Below, one piece after another: positions 17,313 through 26,949 of a DNA stretch of 64,000 bases. This DNA is from Verrucomicrobiales bacterium (GTDB lineage: Bacteria; Verrucomicrobiota; Verrucomicrobiia; Limisphaerales; J093). The notes below the pieces were generated by a model. It did not search any database. It saw nothing but the letters and a program-made list of their open reading frames with translations, and was not told the DNA's origin. A program made the position numbers and the translations under genes. The stretch covers positions 124,001 through 188,000 of the forward strand of contig JACKPW010000011.1 of assembly GCA_024233215.1 (NCBI GenBank), read 5' to 3'. Every line of letters begins with the position of its first letter. Position 1 is the stretch's first letter.

Positions 17313-18727
17313 TTCTCCACGCCTTCCTCCTTCTCCACGAGTGCCACGATTTCGCGGAGGTCATCCACCACGGCCTCGAGTTCGGTGATGGCTTCGCCGG
17401 CCAGGTCTTGCGGCTCGGGCAGGTCGTCGCTGTCTTCGAGCGATTCATCCTTGAGCCAAGTGATGTCGAGTTTGTAGCCGCGTTCCTTGATCTCCGAGAT
17501 GTGAAACTTCCTGAACCTGCTGGCCTGACCGGCATCGGTCCGGCGGCTCAGGCCGTTGGGGTCCTTGCCGTAAGCCTTCTCGAATTCGGCAAAGTGTTGC
17601 GCGGTGAGCGGGCGGTCCTTCTTGGTGATGCCCGCCACGTTGGAGCGCGCGTCGAAGATCCAGACGTCCTCGGTGGGTTGGCCCTTTTGCAGGAAGATGA
17701 CGTTGGCTTTCACGCCCTGACTGTACGGCGTGAACGTGCCGCGCGGCAGGCGCAGGACGGTGTGCAGGTTGCAGTCCTGCATGAGAATCTCAAACACCTC
17801 GCCGGCCTTGCCCTCGAACAGGCAGTTGTCCGGCAGCACCAGGGCGGCGCGGCCGCCGGACTTCAGCACGGTAAGGACGTGCTGGACGAAGTTGAGCTGC
17901 TTGTTGCTGGTCTCAATGGTGAAGTCGTCGCGCTCGGGGGCCTGGTTTGCGCCTTTCGTTCCGAATGGGGGATTGGTCAGCACCACGTCGTAACGCTCGC
18001 CGCGGTCGGGTTCGTAGATGGTGTCGCCGAGATGAATGTGCGGCTCGACACCGTGGAGGAACAGATTCATCAGCGCGAGCCGGCGCGGTCGCGGCACGAG
18101 GTCCTGGCCGTGATAGACCTTCTTGCGGATGAAGTAGTCCGACCGGTTGAACACGCCGCCGGAAACGGGTTTGGAGATCAGCCATTCCCACGCGCAGACC
18201 AGGAAGCCACCCGTGCCGCAAGCAGGATCGCAGATGCGGAAGTCGGGCCGGCCACGCGGATCGGGCTTCATGACGCGGCAGATGGACTGGATGAGCGGAC
18301 GCGGGGTGAAATACTGGCCCGCACCTTTCTTCCCTTCGCTGGCGGCCTTTTCGAGCAGACCCTCGAACGCCGCGCCCTTCACGTCCACGTCCATCGCAGA
18401 CCAATCTTCCTCATCGATCATGGCGATGATGCGCTTCAGGTTGACGGGATTGTTGAAGCGCGGCGTGGACTGCGCGAAGATGTCGCCGAGGATGCCCGGC
18501 TGCTCGCGGAGCTTGCGGAGGATGTCGGCGTAATGGTCGGTCAGGGCGGTGCCGGACTGGTCCTTGAGCGAGTTCCAGCCGCAGTCCCTCGGGACCTCGG
18601 CGTCCCGTTCATCGGCCATCTTGAGGAACAACAGGTAGGTGAGCTGCTCGATGTAGTCGCCATAATCCACGCCGTCGTGGCGCAGCGTGTGGCAGAAGCC
18701 CCAGAGTTTCTGGACGATGTCGGACAT
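17309..18727 (-). CDS. hsdM: type I restriction-modification DNA methyltransferase subunit
   Basis: This 472-residue N6-adenine methyltransferase has the SAM motif in CDPACGTGGFLV (about residues 160-171) and the catalytic NPPF in VVLTNPPFGTKG. The N-terminal HsdM helical region begins MSDIVQKLWGFCHTLRHDGVDY. With HsdS it methylates the host sites and with HsdR it forms the nuclease. It follows the DUF3037 gene by 69 bp. Its stop overlaps the ATG of an hsdS-like start at 17312, the normal hsdM-hsdS coupling, but the true hsdS lies 2.1 kb further on. Confidence 0.95.
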   Translation of the reverse strand: MSDIVQKLWGFCHTLRHDGVDYGDYIEQLTYLLFLKMADERDAEVPRDCGWNSLKDQSGTALTDHYADILRKLREQPGILGDIFAQSTPRFNNPVNLKRIIAMIDEEDWSAMDVDVKGAAFEGLLEKAASEGKKGAGQYFTPRPLIQSICRVMKPDPRGRPDFRICDPACGTGGFLVCAWEWLISKPVSGGVFNRSDYFIRKKVYHGQDLVPRPRRLALMNLFLHGVEPHIHLGDTIYEPDRGERYDVVLTNPPFGTKGANQAPERDDFTIETSNKQLNFVQHVLTVLKSGGRAALVLPDNCLFEGKAGEVFEILMQDCNLHTVLRLPRGTFTPYSQGVKANVIFLQKGQPTEDVWIFDARSNVAGITKKDRPLTAQHFAEFEKAYGKDPNGLSRRTDAGQASRFRKFHISEIKERGYKLDITWLKDESLEDSDDLPEPQDLAGEAITELEAVVDDLREIVALVEKEEGVEK

Positions 18728-18796
18728 GGGAGGGTGTATCGACGTGCAAAGGCACCATTACCGCTGGAAGCTGCGGTCACTTCGTCCGAGGCAGCT

Positions 18797-19639
18797 CTAA
18801 CTGCGCGCGAACTCCAAGATTTGCCCCTTGTCCGCGAACGGGACTGCCAAAGTATCCAATCTCCGCAGCTCCTGCTGAATCTCGTCGGCCGCAGTGATCC
18901 GCTTCGCGTCGGAATTCGGCGCCTTGACAGCGAACAGGAACTGGCCGGGCAACCGGTTGATGCGCCGGAGGCGCTTCACGGTCGAAATCCACGCATCCCC
19001 GTGTCGATAGATGTCCGTGGGTCCTTCCTTGTCGAGGTGCAGTGGCTTGATCGCCTTGCTGACGGCGTCTCCCTCCAGTCGGACGAACGGCAGCTTGATG
19101 CGGTACGTTTCGTCTCCCACCGGTTGGTCCGTTCTGAACCGCCCCTCCAAGTTGTTCTTCCGAAAGAACTCCGCCAGGTTCCGCCGCATGATGACCTCCT
19201 GGTATTCTCGGTCTCTGGCGGACTGACGCTTAATGAAATGTTGGAAAAGCGCCTTCAGTTTAGCTCGGGGGTCCGCAGCGAGAACGACACCCGGTTCACC
19301 AAAATGGAACAGGGTCTCCCGCGGACGGACCAATTCCCGAAACCGGGCCACGCTTGAGCGGGCCAGTTCATCCAGAACCAGTTGATGCAACTCATTCTGA
19401 GGCCCGCGTCCCGCAAGGCGGGCCAGTTCCTTCAGCAGTCCTTCCAAACCAGCCTTGAAGACGTCAACGTCCAGTTCCGGAAAGAAGTCACTGATGCGCT
19501 TATACTTGCGCGTTTCAAAAAGGTAGCCGAAATAGTTGACCTGCGGGCAGGCCAGGACTACGCCGACGTTCACGAACTCACCGGTCTCCCGGTAAGGACG
19601 AAACCGCGCGATGGCGTAGTTGCAGACGACTTCTTTCAT
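18797..19639 (-). CDS. DUF3037 family protein
   Basis: This 280-residue protein starts MKEVVCNYAIARFRPYRETG with EFVNVGVVLACP, the signature opening of DUF3037 proteins. Function is unknown. In many genomes such proteins are paired with a small HipA-like kinase gene, as here: its ATG overlaps the stop of the HipA-like gene by 4 bp, so the two are translated together. The pair sits between hsdR and hsdM. The remainder is α/β with several conserved charged patches (FHFGEPGVVLAADPRAK) but no catalytic motif I can name. Confidence 0.8.
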   Translation of the reverse strand: MKEVVCNYAIARFRPYRETGEFVNVGVVLACPQVNYFGYLFETRKYKRISDFFPELDVDVFKAGLEGLLKELARLAGRGPQNELHQLVLDELARSSVARFRELVRPRETLFHFGEPGVVLAADPRAKLKALFQHFIKRQSARDREYQEVIMRRNLAEFFRKNNLEGRFRTDQPVGDETYRIKLPFVRLEGDAVSKAIKPLHLDKEGPTDIYRHGDAWISTVKRLRRINRLPGQFLFAVKAPNSDAKRITAADEIQQELRRLDTLAVPFADKGQILEFARS

Positions 19640-20352
19640 TGTGCCTTCCAAAAGGTGCCCGGATCCCGTTCAAAACGCGACAGCAAACCCCGGACAGAAG
19701 CCAAGCTTAACCCCGAATCGACCTCCGTCCAGCTTTCCGGAATCTGATCCCAAAGCCGTGGCAGGTCCGCTATCGCGGCCACCATGATGCCGCTCATCTC
19801 ATCACGAAAATCGGCAGTCCACTCGATGACGCTATCCCGGAAGATGTGCTCTTCCCAGAAGCCGTGCATGGTCGCATCCTCAAATGCAAGGTTCTGGTCG
19901 ATTACGTGCAGCTTCTGGTCCCGGTGGCACCAGAGCAGATTCGGATTCCCTCCGTCCGGCGTAAGGGTACGGTCGCCGTTGCACACCCACCAATCGAAAA
20001 GGAGAATCCGGGCGCGTACCCGTGGGGCTATTTGTCCAATGAACAGGTAGGTAAGTTCATCCACGTTCGCGACGACCCGGGAACCAAAGCCGATCCCTGC
20101 CCCGAGCTCGGGAATATCCTCCCGCGCGCTGAACTGAATCAACTCATTGGGAATGAGCACCTTGGCTATGGGGGGAATCGGAAGATCCAGGCGCAGGCCA
20201 AGGTTGCCGGCCAACCATTCGCTGATCAACGCCCGGTTGCCTGCACCGCGCCCCTTTACGAAATACTGCTGCTCGTCCTCCGCCCGGCACAGGAATGGCC
20301 GGGTGATGCCTTGTGGGCTGCGGTCAATGACCTCAGTTATTCGGATCGTCAT
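19636..20352 (-). CDS. HipA-like kinase domain protein
   Basis: The 238-residue protein resembles the short HipA_2-type kinase fold. A nucleotide-binding region runs from QQYFVKGRGAGNRALISEW (conserved Lys, then Glu); the catalytic loop is LLFDWWVCNGDRTL (D-x5-N-x-D) and the metal site is VIDQNLAFED. HipA itself is a Ser/Thr kinase toxin that phosphorylates GltX; the target of this shortened form is unknown. It is linked by 4-bp overlaps to hsdR upstream and to DUF3037 downstream, so it is made together with the restriction system. It could be a toxin, a regulator of the restriction enzyme, or a separate defence module. Confidence 0.75.
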   Translation of the reverse strand: MTIRITEVIDRSPQGITRPFLCRAEDEQQYFVKGRGAGNRALISEWLAGNLGLRLDLPIPPIAKVLIPNELIQFSAREDIPELGAGIGFGSRVVANVDELTYLFIGQIAPRVRARILLFDWWVCNGDRTLTPDGGNPNLLWCHRDQKLHVIDQNLAFEDATMHGFWEEHIFRDSVIEWTADFRDEMSGIMVAAIADLPRLWDQIPESWTEVDSGLSLASVRGLLSRFERDPGTFWKAQ

Positions 20353-23030
20353 GCCGCCACCGCCTCGTTGAGTTCACCCACCAATGTTGCCAGATCGGGG
20401 AACACCTTCTTCGCCTTCGCCCTGCCTCCGCGCATTTCCAGCAACGGCGTGAGATCAAAATCCTCTTCATTCATCGAGAGATTCTTCACCAAATGCTCGC
20501 GCACGAGGGACAGCCATCGCATCTGTTCGGTGGTGAATTGGTGGGCGTTTAGGAAGGCATCCAGCGCTTGATCCACGCGCTGTTCCGCTGTCAGCAGCGG
20601 TGTCTGCTGCGCGGCAGCGTGCTTCACCATCGAGATCACGTCCGCCAACGCATTGAACCCTCTCGCCCGATGCGCGCGTTGGAGCGTGTCCGTCTCAAAG
20701 CCCTCTTTGCTCAGCGTGCGCCTCAACTCCTCGAACACCGCGGGCCGCCAGTCCTTGGGCCGTCGGAGCAGCACTTCCAGGGCGGTGGCCTTGTCGGCGT
20801 TCGTCTTGACGAAGGCCTCGAAGGCGTCGAGGTAGTCCTCGGCACTGTCGAACTTCCCGTAGCGTTCGAGCCTTTCGGAGGTGACGGTGTCCTTCTCCTC
20901 GAGCGCCGTGAGGAACGTCCGTTTGGCCCGTGGGTATTCGATCAGGAGCTTCTGGAAGTCGGGATTCCGGAGCAGTTCCATCGTGCCCGTGAAATCCTGC
21001 TTGAGTCGTTCCGGCAATTCCCGGGCGAAGCGTTCGACATCCCCGTCGTTGATCCAGGCCGCAAACTCGGTTCGCGCCTCGCCGCTCATGTCCTTGTCGA
21101 TCCGAAGCAGGCGCTTGGTGAGGACCTTGACGTGGTAGTCCCGGTCGATGTTTTGCCAGATGTTCTCGATGATCTCCGGAAGAGTCAGCGGCGTCGCCCG
21201 GGGCGGGGCAATGTCAAAGCTGGAGACTTTCCTGAAGTACTCGATCAGCGTCCCGCCGAAGCAGTCGAAGACGACGAACTTCGCCTTGTTGATGTCGTTG
21301 CACCGGCGGGTGCCGCGACCCAGCATCTGTTCCCAGAGGATGCGGGACTTCACCGGGCGAAGGAACACGATGAATTCCAGGGCCGGGATGTCCACGCCGG
21401 TCGAGAGCATGTCCACGGTGACGACGACCTTGGGGTTCGGCCGGTTGCGGAACTCGCGGATGCGCTGAAGCGGTCGATCCACGTTCGGGTTCCCGGTGAT
21501 CTTCTGCACGAAAGCGTCGCCCTGACCGAACACCTGCCGGCAGGTCTTCACGAGTTGATCCGCATGGGACGTGTGGGGAACGTCATTGACGGCGAAGATG
21601 AGCGTTTTCGGGAATCGACCGGTCCGGGCCTCGTGCTCATACGCGTACTTCGCGACCTCCTCGATGATCTTGCGGTTGCTGTCCGGCGCGGTGATGTCGC
21701 GTTCCACGGCGGTGGCGTCGAACCGGCGTTCATCCTCCAGCTGGTCGAGGGCCTTCTGGCCGGTCTCGGTATCCACGCGCTCGACGGTTTCCCCTTCGTC
21801 AAGGAACACGCCGTTGATGCGAACCTCCGAGTTGATGGCGACCGCTTCGTAATCGACGAGGTACCCGTCCAAGATGGCTTGTTCGACGGTGTAGCGGAAC
21901 ACGGGCGGGCCAAACAGAGCCGTGGTGTGAGCCGCCGGCGTAGCCGTCAGACCGATCTTGACGGCGTCGAACCAGTTGACGGTTTCCCGCCATATGCTCA
22001 TCTCCTGGGCCGTGTAGCCCCGGTGGCATTCGTCGGCAATGATCAGGTCGAAGGCGTGGATGGGGATGTCCAGCTTGTCCGCATCGGCCTCCGTTTCCGT
22101 GTCCCCGACCGATTGGGCGAAGCAGCCCTCGGCACCGAACAGGTTTCGCGCCATTCGCTGGATGGTGGAGACATAGACGAAGGTGTGGACGGGCTTCGGC
22201 GCGGTCAGGTACTCATTGGGCAACACCTTGGGATCGAACGGCGTGTCCTCCCCGAAGTCCTCCTTCTGAAAACGCTGGGAGTACACCTCGTATTCCTGGG
22301 AGAACTTGTTGCCGGCGGGGGTGGTGAAGGCGTTGAACTCCCGAACCGCCTGCGCGGCCAGCGCCTTACGGTCCACCAGGAAGAGGATGCGGCGGGCGAG
22401 TTTGCCTTCGAGCAGGCGATAGACCTGAGCCACCGTCAGGAAGGTCTTTCCGGTGCCGGTGGCCAAGGCGAGCAGGATTTCACGGCGTCCGTTCAGAAGA
22501 GCCTGTTCCGTGGCAATGATGCAGCGGCACTGGTAATCGCGGAGACGGGTGATCAGGTCGGGCGGGGTGTCGAGCAGCCAGTCATGGGCAGGCCTGGCAT
22601 CGAAGGCGAATGAGGCCTCCAGCGCAGGGCCAGTGTGGAAACCGGCGATCTGGCGGGAAACGGCTTTCTCGGAGCGAACATCAAGAAACCAGATGAGTTC
22701 GCCGTTGGTTGCGAACAGGAAAGGCACGCGGAACCCCTGCCAGTCGCCCGCACCGCTGAAAGCGCCGCGGGAATAGCGCTTCGCCTGTTCAAGGACGTTC
22801 TGCGGGTTCACCGTCACCTTCTTGGCCTCAATGATCCCCAGGAACGTTCCCCTGACGAAGAGGGCGTAGTCCGCCGGGCCGTGGGCGGTCGGGAACTCCG
22901 TGACGGCGTGGCAATCCAACGAACTGACCTCCAAATCACTCCGCCACGGGATGATCGACCAAGCGGGCGACAGCGCACGCAGCTTCGTGTCGATGCGCTT
23001 CCGGCGGGTCTGCCACTCGGCCTCGTTCAT
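20349..23030 (-). CDS. hsdR: type I restriction enzyme endonuclease/translocase subunit
   Basis: This 893-residue protein has an N-terminal nuclease domain with the PD-(D/E)xK pattern (GPADYALFVRGTFLGIIEAKK, about residues 50-70). An SF2 helicase core follows: Walker A LALATGTGKTFLTV, DEAD-box-like IIADECHRGY, motif III GLTATPA, and motif VI QMLGRGTRRC. The tail (about 640-893) is the EcoEI-type C-terminal domain. It cuts unmethylated DNA after translocation. I chose the ATG at 23030 (MNEAEWQTRRKRID); the frame is open to 23078 but without signal. It is the first gene of the operon; the promoter should lie just above 23030. Confidence 0.94.
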   Translation of the reverse strand: MNEAEWQTRRKRIDTKLRALSPAWSIIPWRSDLEVSSLDCHAVTEFPTAHGPADYALFVRGTFLGIIEAKKVTVNPQNVLEQAKRYSRGAFSGAGDWQGFRVPFLFATNGELIWFLDVRSEKAVSRQIAGFHTGPALEASFAFDARPAHDWLLDTPPDLITRLRDYQCRCIIATEQALLNGRREILLALATGTGKTFLTVAQVYRLLEGKLARRILFLVDRKALAAQAVREFNAFTTPAGNKFSQEYEVYSQRFQKEDFGEDTPFDPKVLPNEYLTAPKPVHTFVYVSTIQRMARNLFGAEGCFAQSVGDTETEADADKLDIPIHAFDLIIADECHRGYTAQEMSIWRETVNWFDAVKIGLTATPAAHTTALFGPPVFRYTVEQAILDGYLVDYEAVAINSEVRINGVFLDEGETVERVDTETGQKALDQLEDERRFDATAVERDITAPDSNRKIIEEVAKYAYEHEARTGRFPKTLIFAVNDVPHTSHADQLVKTCRQVFGQGDAFVQKITGNPNVDRPLQRIREFRNRPNPKVVVTVDMLSTGVDIPALEFIVFLRPVKSRILWEQMLGRGTRRCNDINKAKFVVFDCFGGTLIEYFRKVSSFDIAPPRATPLTLPEIIENIWQNIDRDYHVKVLTKRLLRIDKDMSGEARTEFAAWINDGDVERFARELPERLKQDFTGTMELLRNPDFQKLLIEYPRAKRTFLTALEEKDTVTSERLERYGKFDSAEDYLDAFEAFVKTNADKATALEVLLRRPKDWRPAVFEELRRTLSKEGFETDTLQRAHRARGFNALADVISMVKHAAAQQTPLLTAEQRVDQALDAFLNAHQFTTEQMRWLSLVREHLVKNLSMNEEDFDLTPLLEMRGGRAKAKKVFPDLATLVGELNEAVAA

Positions 23031-23459
23031 GGATGGTCCCTGCCCCGAACCCTGCCACGGCACCCGCGCAATGGGCAACTCATTTGTGCGGTTGGACTTG
23101 CGCCTTCTTCAACCAACGGGTGCTGGACATCGACTCGTGACCACGGTCCGTCCGGCGGAAAGCGGCGATTGAGATCGCACGCACTCCAGGACGCTTCGCG
23201 AGGATCGTCCGTTCTCCGCCAGGTCGTGGAGTGCGGTGAAAAGCGCAGCCTTCACCGCTTTCGCCACGGCGCGAAAGAAGGCCTCGGCAGGTCGGCAATC
23301 CCACCGCAGGTCCAGGGCGAGGCCAGAGCTTGAGACTGGACGATGGCGGCCCGGTCCGGCGTCGTCCTGCCACTTGCGGACATGGCTGTCCGCGCTCCCC
23401 TTCGCCGGTCGGGGAGTTTTGACTTGTGTCGCCCGCGGGCGGGGCACTGACTCTCGGGC
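23031..23459. other. divergent intergenic region, no gene seen
   Basis: These 429 bp separate the hsdR start (minus) from the tricorn-like protease start (plus). All frames here read as arginine-rich shadow sequence with no recognisable protein. It must hold the promoters of both flanking genes. Near the right end is a GC palindrome (CGCCCGCGGGCG, about 23429-23440), about 20 bp before the protease ATG, which could influence its translation. Confidence 0.5.
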
Positions 23460-26400
23460 ATGACGACAAGGCGAATGTGCTGGGGCGGGCTGCTTTCGGT
23501 TTTGTGCTGGCTTTCGGGGCCGGTCAACGCGGCAGACCCGGTGGCGGCGGATGACGAGGCGAGGTTGTTGCGGTTTCCGGCAATCCACGGGGATCAGGTG
23601 GCGTTCACCTACGCCGGGGACCTTTACACCGTGCAAGCCCAGGGCGGTGTGGCCAGGCGGCTTACCAGCGGTGTCGGCTTCGAGATGTTCCCCCGATTCT
23701 CGCCCGACGGTCAGTGGCTCGCGTTCACCGGACAATACGATGGCAACACCGAGGTCTACCTCATGCCCGCAACCGGCGGGGAACCGAGGCGGCTGACGGT
23801 GACGGCGACGCTGGATCGCGACGATGTCTCCGATCGCATGGGGCCAAACAACATCGTCATGACCTGGCGCGATGACGCATCCATCATCTTCCGCAGCCGG
23901 GCGGATGAATGGAATCCGTTCAAGGGCCGGTTGATGGTGGCGTCCGTGGACGGCGGGCTGCCGGAGGAGGTTCCGTTGCCCCCGGCGGGATGGTGCTCGT
24001 ATTCGCCCGACGGAAGGAAGCTGGCGTTCAACCGCGTATTCCGGGAGTTCCGCACCTGGAAGCGCTATCGCGGCGGCCAGGCCGATGACATCTGGATCTA
24101 CGACTTCGCCACGAAGGAAACCACCCGGATCACCGACAACCCGGCACAGGACATCTTCCCCATGTGGCACGACAACCGGATCTACTTCGTCTCCGACCGC
24201 GGCGAGCACCGGCGGTTGAACCTGTACGCCTACGAGGTTGCCAGCGAGAACACGCGCCAGATCACGCACTTCGCCGACTTCGACGTGAAGTTCCCGTCGC
24301 TCGGCGACCAGGCCATCGTGTTCGAGAACGGTGGATTCCTCCACCGCTTGGATCTGACTGATGAATCCGTGCAGCGCGTGCCGGTGGAAATCGAGGAAGA
24401 TCTTGCCGTGGGCCGCGACATGTGGCGGGACCTGGAGGATGACACGACGTCGTATGACATTGCTCCCGATGGCGCCCGCGCCGTGATCGGTGGCCGCGGC
24501 GATGTCTTCACCGTCCCGGCCGAACAGGGCCGCACCCGCAACCTCACCCAGACCTCCGGCGTGCATGAGCGCAACGCCGTCTGGTCGCCGGACGGCCGTT
24601 GGATCGCCTTCGTCTCCGATCTGAGCGGCGAGGATGAAATCCACCTGCGCGCGCAGGACGGTTCGGGCGAGGACCAACAACTCACCACCGGAGCCGACAC
24701 CTACAAATACGGGATCGCGTGGTCGCCGGACTCGAAGCACATCCTCTGGTCCGACAAGAAGAACCGGCTGCAGTTCGTCGACATCGATTCCCGCGAAGTC
24801 ACGTCGGTCGATCAATCCGAAGCCTGGGAGATCCGGGACTTCGCCTGGGCACCGGACAGCCGCTGGATTGCCTACACCCTGCCCCAGCCGCGACGGTACC
24901 CGGACATCTTCCTGTACTCTCTCGATGAGGGCACGAAGTTGCGGGTGACCGACGGTTGGTTTGACGTGGGCGGGCCGGAGTTCAGCAGCGACGGCAAGTA
25001 CCTGTTCTTCACCTCGGACCGCACGTTCAACCCGCTGTACGGCCAGACCGAGTGGAACCACATCTATCGTGACATGCAGCGGATATACCTCGTCACCCTC
25101 GCGGCCGACACGAAGTCGCCGTTCGCGCCGAAGAATGATGAGGTGAAGATCGAGACGGATTCAGAGGGGAAGAAGGAAGCGAAGCCGGATACCGAGTCGA
25201 AGGACGAGGCCGGCCCCGCGGAGAAGCCGGCGGAGGACGCCGGGAACACCGACGACAAGGCGGCGAAGGATGACAAGGACGCCAAGGACGCGAAGGAAAA
25301 GGGGAAGGAACCGGTGAAGGTCAAGGTGGATCCCGACGGTTTGCCGGAACGACTTGTGGCACTGCCGACGCCCGCCTCCAGCTACGGCGGCCTGCAGGCG
25401 GCGGCCGGGAAGTTGTTCTACCAGCGCAAGGGAAGCCTCTTCGCCTACGACTTCGAGAAGGAGAAGGAGACCGAGCTGGGCGATTTCGGCGGCTTCCGCA
25501 TTGCCGCGAACGGCAAGAAGATGCTGGTGCGGAGCCGCGGCACGCTCGCGATTGTCGATCTGCCGGGCGGCAAGATTGACACGAAGGACCACACTCTCGA
25601 CCTGAGCGGGATGAAGGTGCACGTGCAACGCCAGGCCGAGTGGAGCCAGATCTACCACGAATGCTGGCGCCAGATGCGCGACTTCGTCTATGCCCCGAAC
25701 CTGCACGGCGTGGACTGGCCGGCGCTCCAGAATCGCTACGCCGCCCTGGTACCGTATGTCCGGCATCGGGCCGACTTGACCTATGTCATCGGTGAACTCA
25801 TCGGTGAGATCAACCTCGGTCACTGCTACGTGGGCGGCGGCGACTACCCCAAGGCAGACCGCATCAAGCTCGGGCTGCTGGGCGCGCGCCTTTCCCGCGA
25901 CGGGAGCGGCTTCTATCGCATCGACGAAATCCTTCCCGGCCAGAACTGGGACGAAAGCCTGCGCTCGCCGTTGAAGGAAATCGGGGTCGATGCCCACGAA
26001 GGTGATTTCATCGTGGCGATTGATGGCCATCCCACGGACCAGCTTACCGATCCCTACGAGGCGCTGATCGGCAAGGCCGGGCGACAGGTCAGCCTGCGCC
26101 TCAACAGCAAGCCCACCGCGGAGGATGCGCGGGAGGTGACGGTCATTCCCATCGCCGACGAGCAACCGCTCTACTACCTCAAGTGGGTGCTCGGGAACAT
26201 TGCCACGGTGGATGAGGCGACGCAGGGGCGGGTGGGTTATGTGCACATTCCCGACATGGGCGTGCCCGGCCTGAATGAGTTCGCGAAGTTCTATTACCCC
26301 CAGCTCCACAAGGAAGCGTTGATCGTGGATGTCCGTGGCAACGGGGGCGGCAACGTTTCGCCGATGATCATCGAGCGGCTCCGGCGTGAACCGGTCTTCT

Positions 26401-26834
26401 GGACCGTCGCCCGCAACGGCGCGGTGAACCTCGATCCCGGCGGCATGATGGCCGGACCCAAAGCGCTGCTGGTGGACAAATACAGCGCGTCCGACGGCGA
26501 CATCGTGAGCTACCGCTTCCGGCACTATCATCTCGGGCCGCTGATCGGCACGCGCACGTGGGGTGGGGTCGTCGGGATTCGCGGCAGCCTGCCATTGCTC
26601 GATGGCGGCATGCTCACGCGCCCGGAGTTCTCACGCTTCGACCTCGACGCCAAGGAGTGGATCATGGAAGGCAAGGGCGTCGAACCCGACATTGAGGTGG
26701 AGAACGATCCGGCCCGCGAGTATGCCGGCATCGACGACCAACTCGACCGCGCCATCCAGGAAACCCTGCAGGCGTTGGAGACGCATCCGATGAAGGTCCC
26801 GGAACCGCCGCCCTACCCCGACAAGAGCCGGTAA
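23460..26834 (+). CDS. tricorn-type periplasmic peptidase (S41)
   Basis: This 1124-residue protein has a signal peptide (MTTRRMCWGGLLSVLCWLSG, cleavage near VNAADP). Two β-propeller regions (about 35-330 and 340-560) have WD40-like repeats such as VWSPDGRWIAFVSDLSG and SPDSKHILWSDKK. A C-terminal part carries a tricorn core helix domain (about 720-800), a PDZ domain (about 815-900) and an S41 serine peptidase domain with the nucleophile in DKYSASDGDIVSYRF. The signal suggests periplasmic peptide degradation. An unusual lysine/aspartate/glutamate-rich linker (about residues 565-620) splits the second propeller from the core. No partner gene is adjacent on this strand. Confidence 0.92.
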   Translation: MTTRRMCWGGLLSVLCWLSGPVNAADPVAADDEARLLRFPAIHGDQVAFTYAGDLYTVQAQGGVARRLTSGVGFEMFPRFSPDGQWLAFTGQYDGNTEVYLMPATGGEPRRLTVTATLDRDDVSDRMGPNNIVMTWRDDASIIFRSRADEWNPFKGRLMVASVDGGLPEEVPLPPAGWCSYSPDGRKLAFNRVFREFRTWKRYRGGQADDIWIYDFATKETTRITDNPAQDIFPMWHDNRIYFVSDRGEHRRLNLYAYEVASENTRQITHFADFDVKFPSLGDQAIVFENGGFLHRLDLTDESVQRVPVEIEEDLAVGRDMWRDLEDDTTSYDIAPDGARAVIGGRGDVFTVPAEQGRTRNLTQTSGVHERNAVWSPDGRWIAFVSDLSGEDEIHLRAQDGSGEDQQLTTGADTYKYGIAWSPDSKHILWSDKKNRLQFVDIDSREVTSVDQSEAWEIRDFAWAPDSRWIAYTLPQPRRYPDIFLYSLDEGTKLRVTDGWFDVGGPEFSSDGKYLFFTSDRTFNPLYGQTEWNHIYRDMQRIYLVTLAADTKSPFAPKNDEVKIETDSEGKKEAKPDTESKDEAGPAEKPAEDAGNTDDKAAKDDKDAKDAKEKGKEPVKVKVDPDGLPERLVALPTPASSYGGLQAAAGKLFYQRKGSLFAYDFEKEKETELGDFGGFRIAANGKKMLVRSRGTLAIVDLPGGKIDTKDHTLDLSGMKVHVQRQAEWSQIYHECWRQMRDFVYAPNLHGVDWPALQNRYAALVPYVRHRADLTYVIGELIGEINLGHCYVGGGDYPKADRIKLGLLGARLSRDGSGFYRIDEILPGQNWDESLRSPLKEIGVDAHEGDFIVAIDGHPTDQLTDPYEALIGKAGRQVSLRLNSKPTAEDAREVTVIPIADEQPLYYLKWVLGNIATVDEATQGRVGYVHIPDMGVPGLNEFAKFYYPQLHKEALIVDVRGNGGGNVSPMIIERLRREPVFWTVARNGAVNLDPGGMMAGPKALLVDKYSASDGDIVSYRFRHYHLGPLIGTRTWGGVVGIRGSLPLLDGGMLTRPEFSRFDLDAKEWIMEGKGVEPDIEVENDPAREYAGIDDQLDRAIQETLQALETHPMKVPEPPPYPDKSR

Positions 26835-26949
26835 GGCGGCGCGCGCGACCTCCCGTAGCGATGCTGGTGCCGGCCTCGTAACACCAGCCTTCCAACTGAC
26901 AGCCAAGCGCCAACATCCAGCGCATCAGGCAGGCGCTCCCTGCCGGTCG

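Noticed and set aside
23109..26531. Long minus-strand frames (650 and 456 codons) opposite the tricorn-like gene
   Set aside because: Antisense shadows; the plus strand carries a complete signal peptide, propellers, PDZ and S41 motifs.
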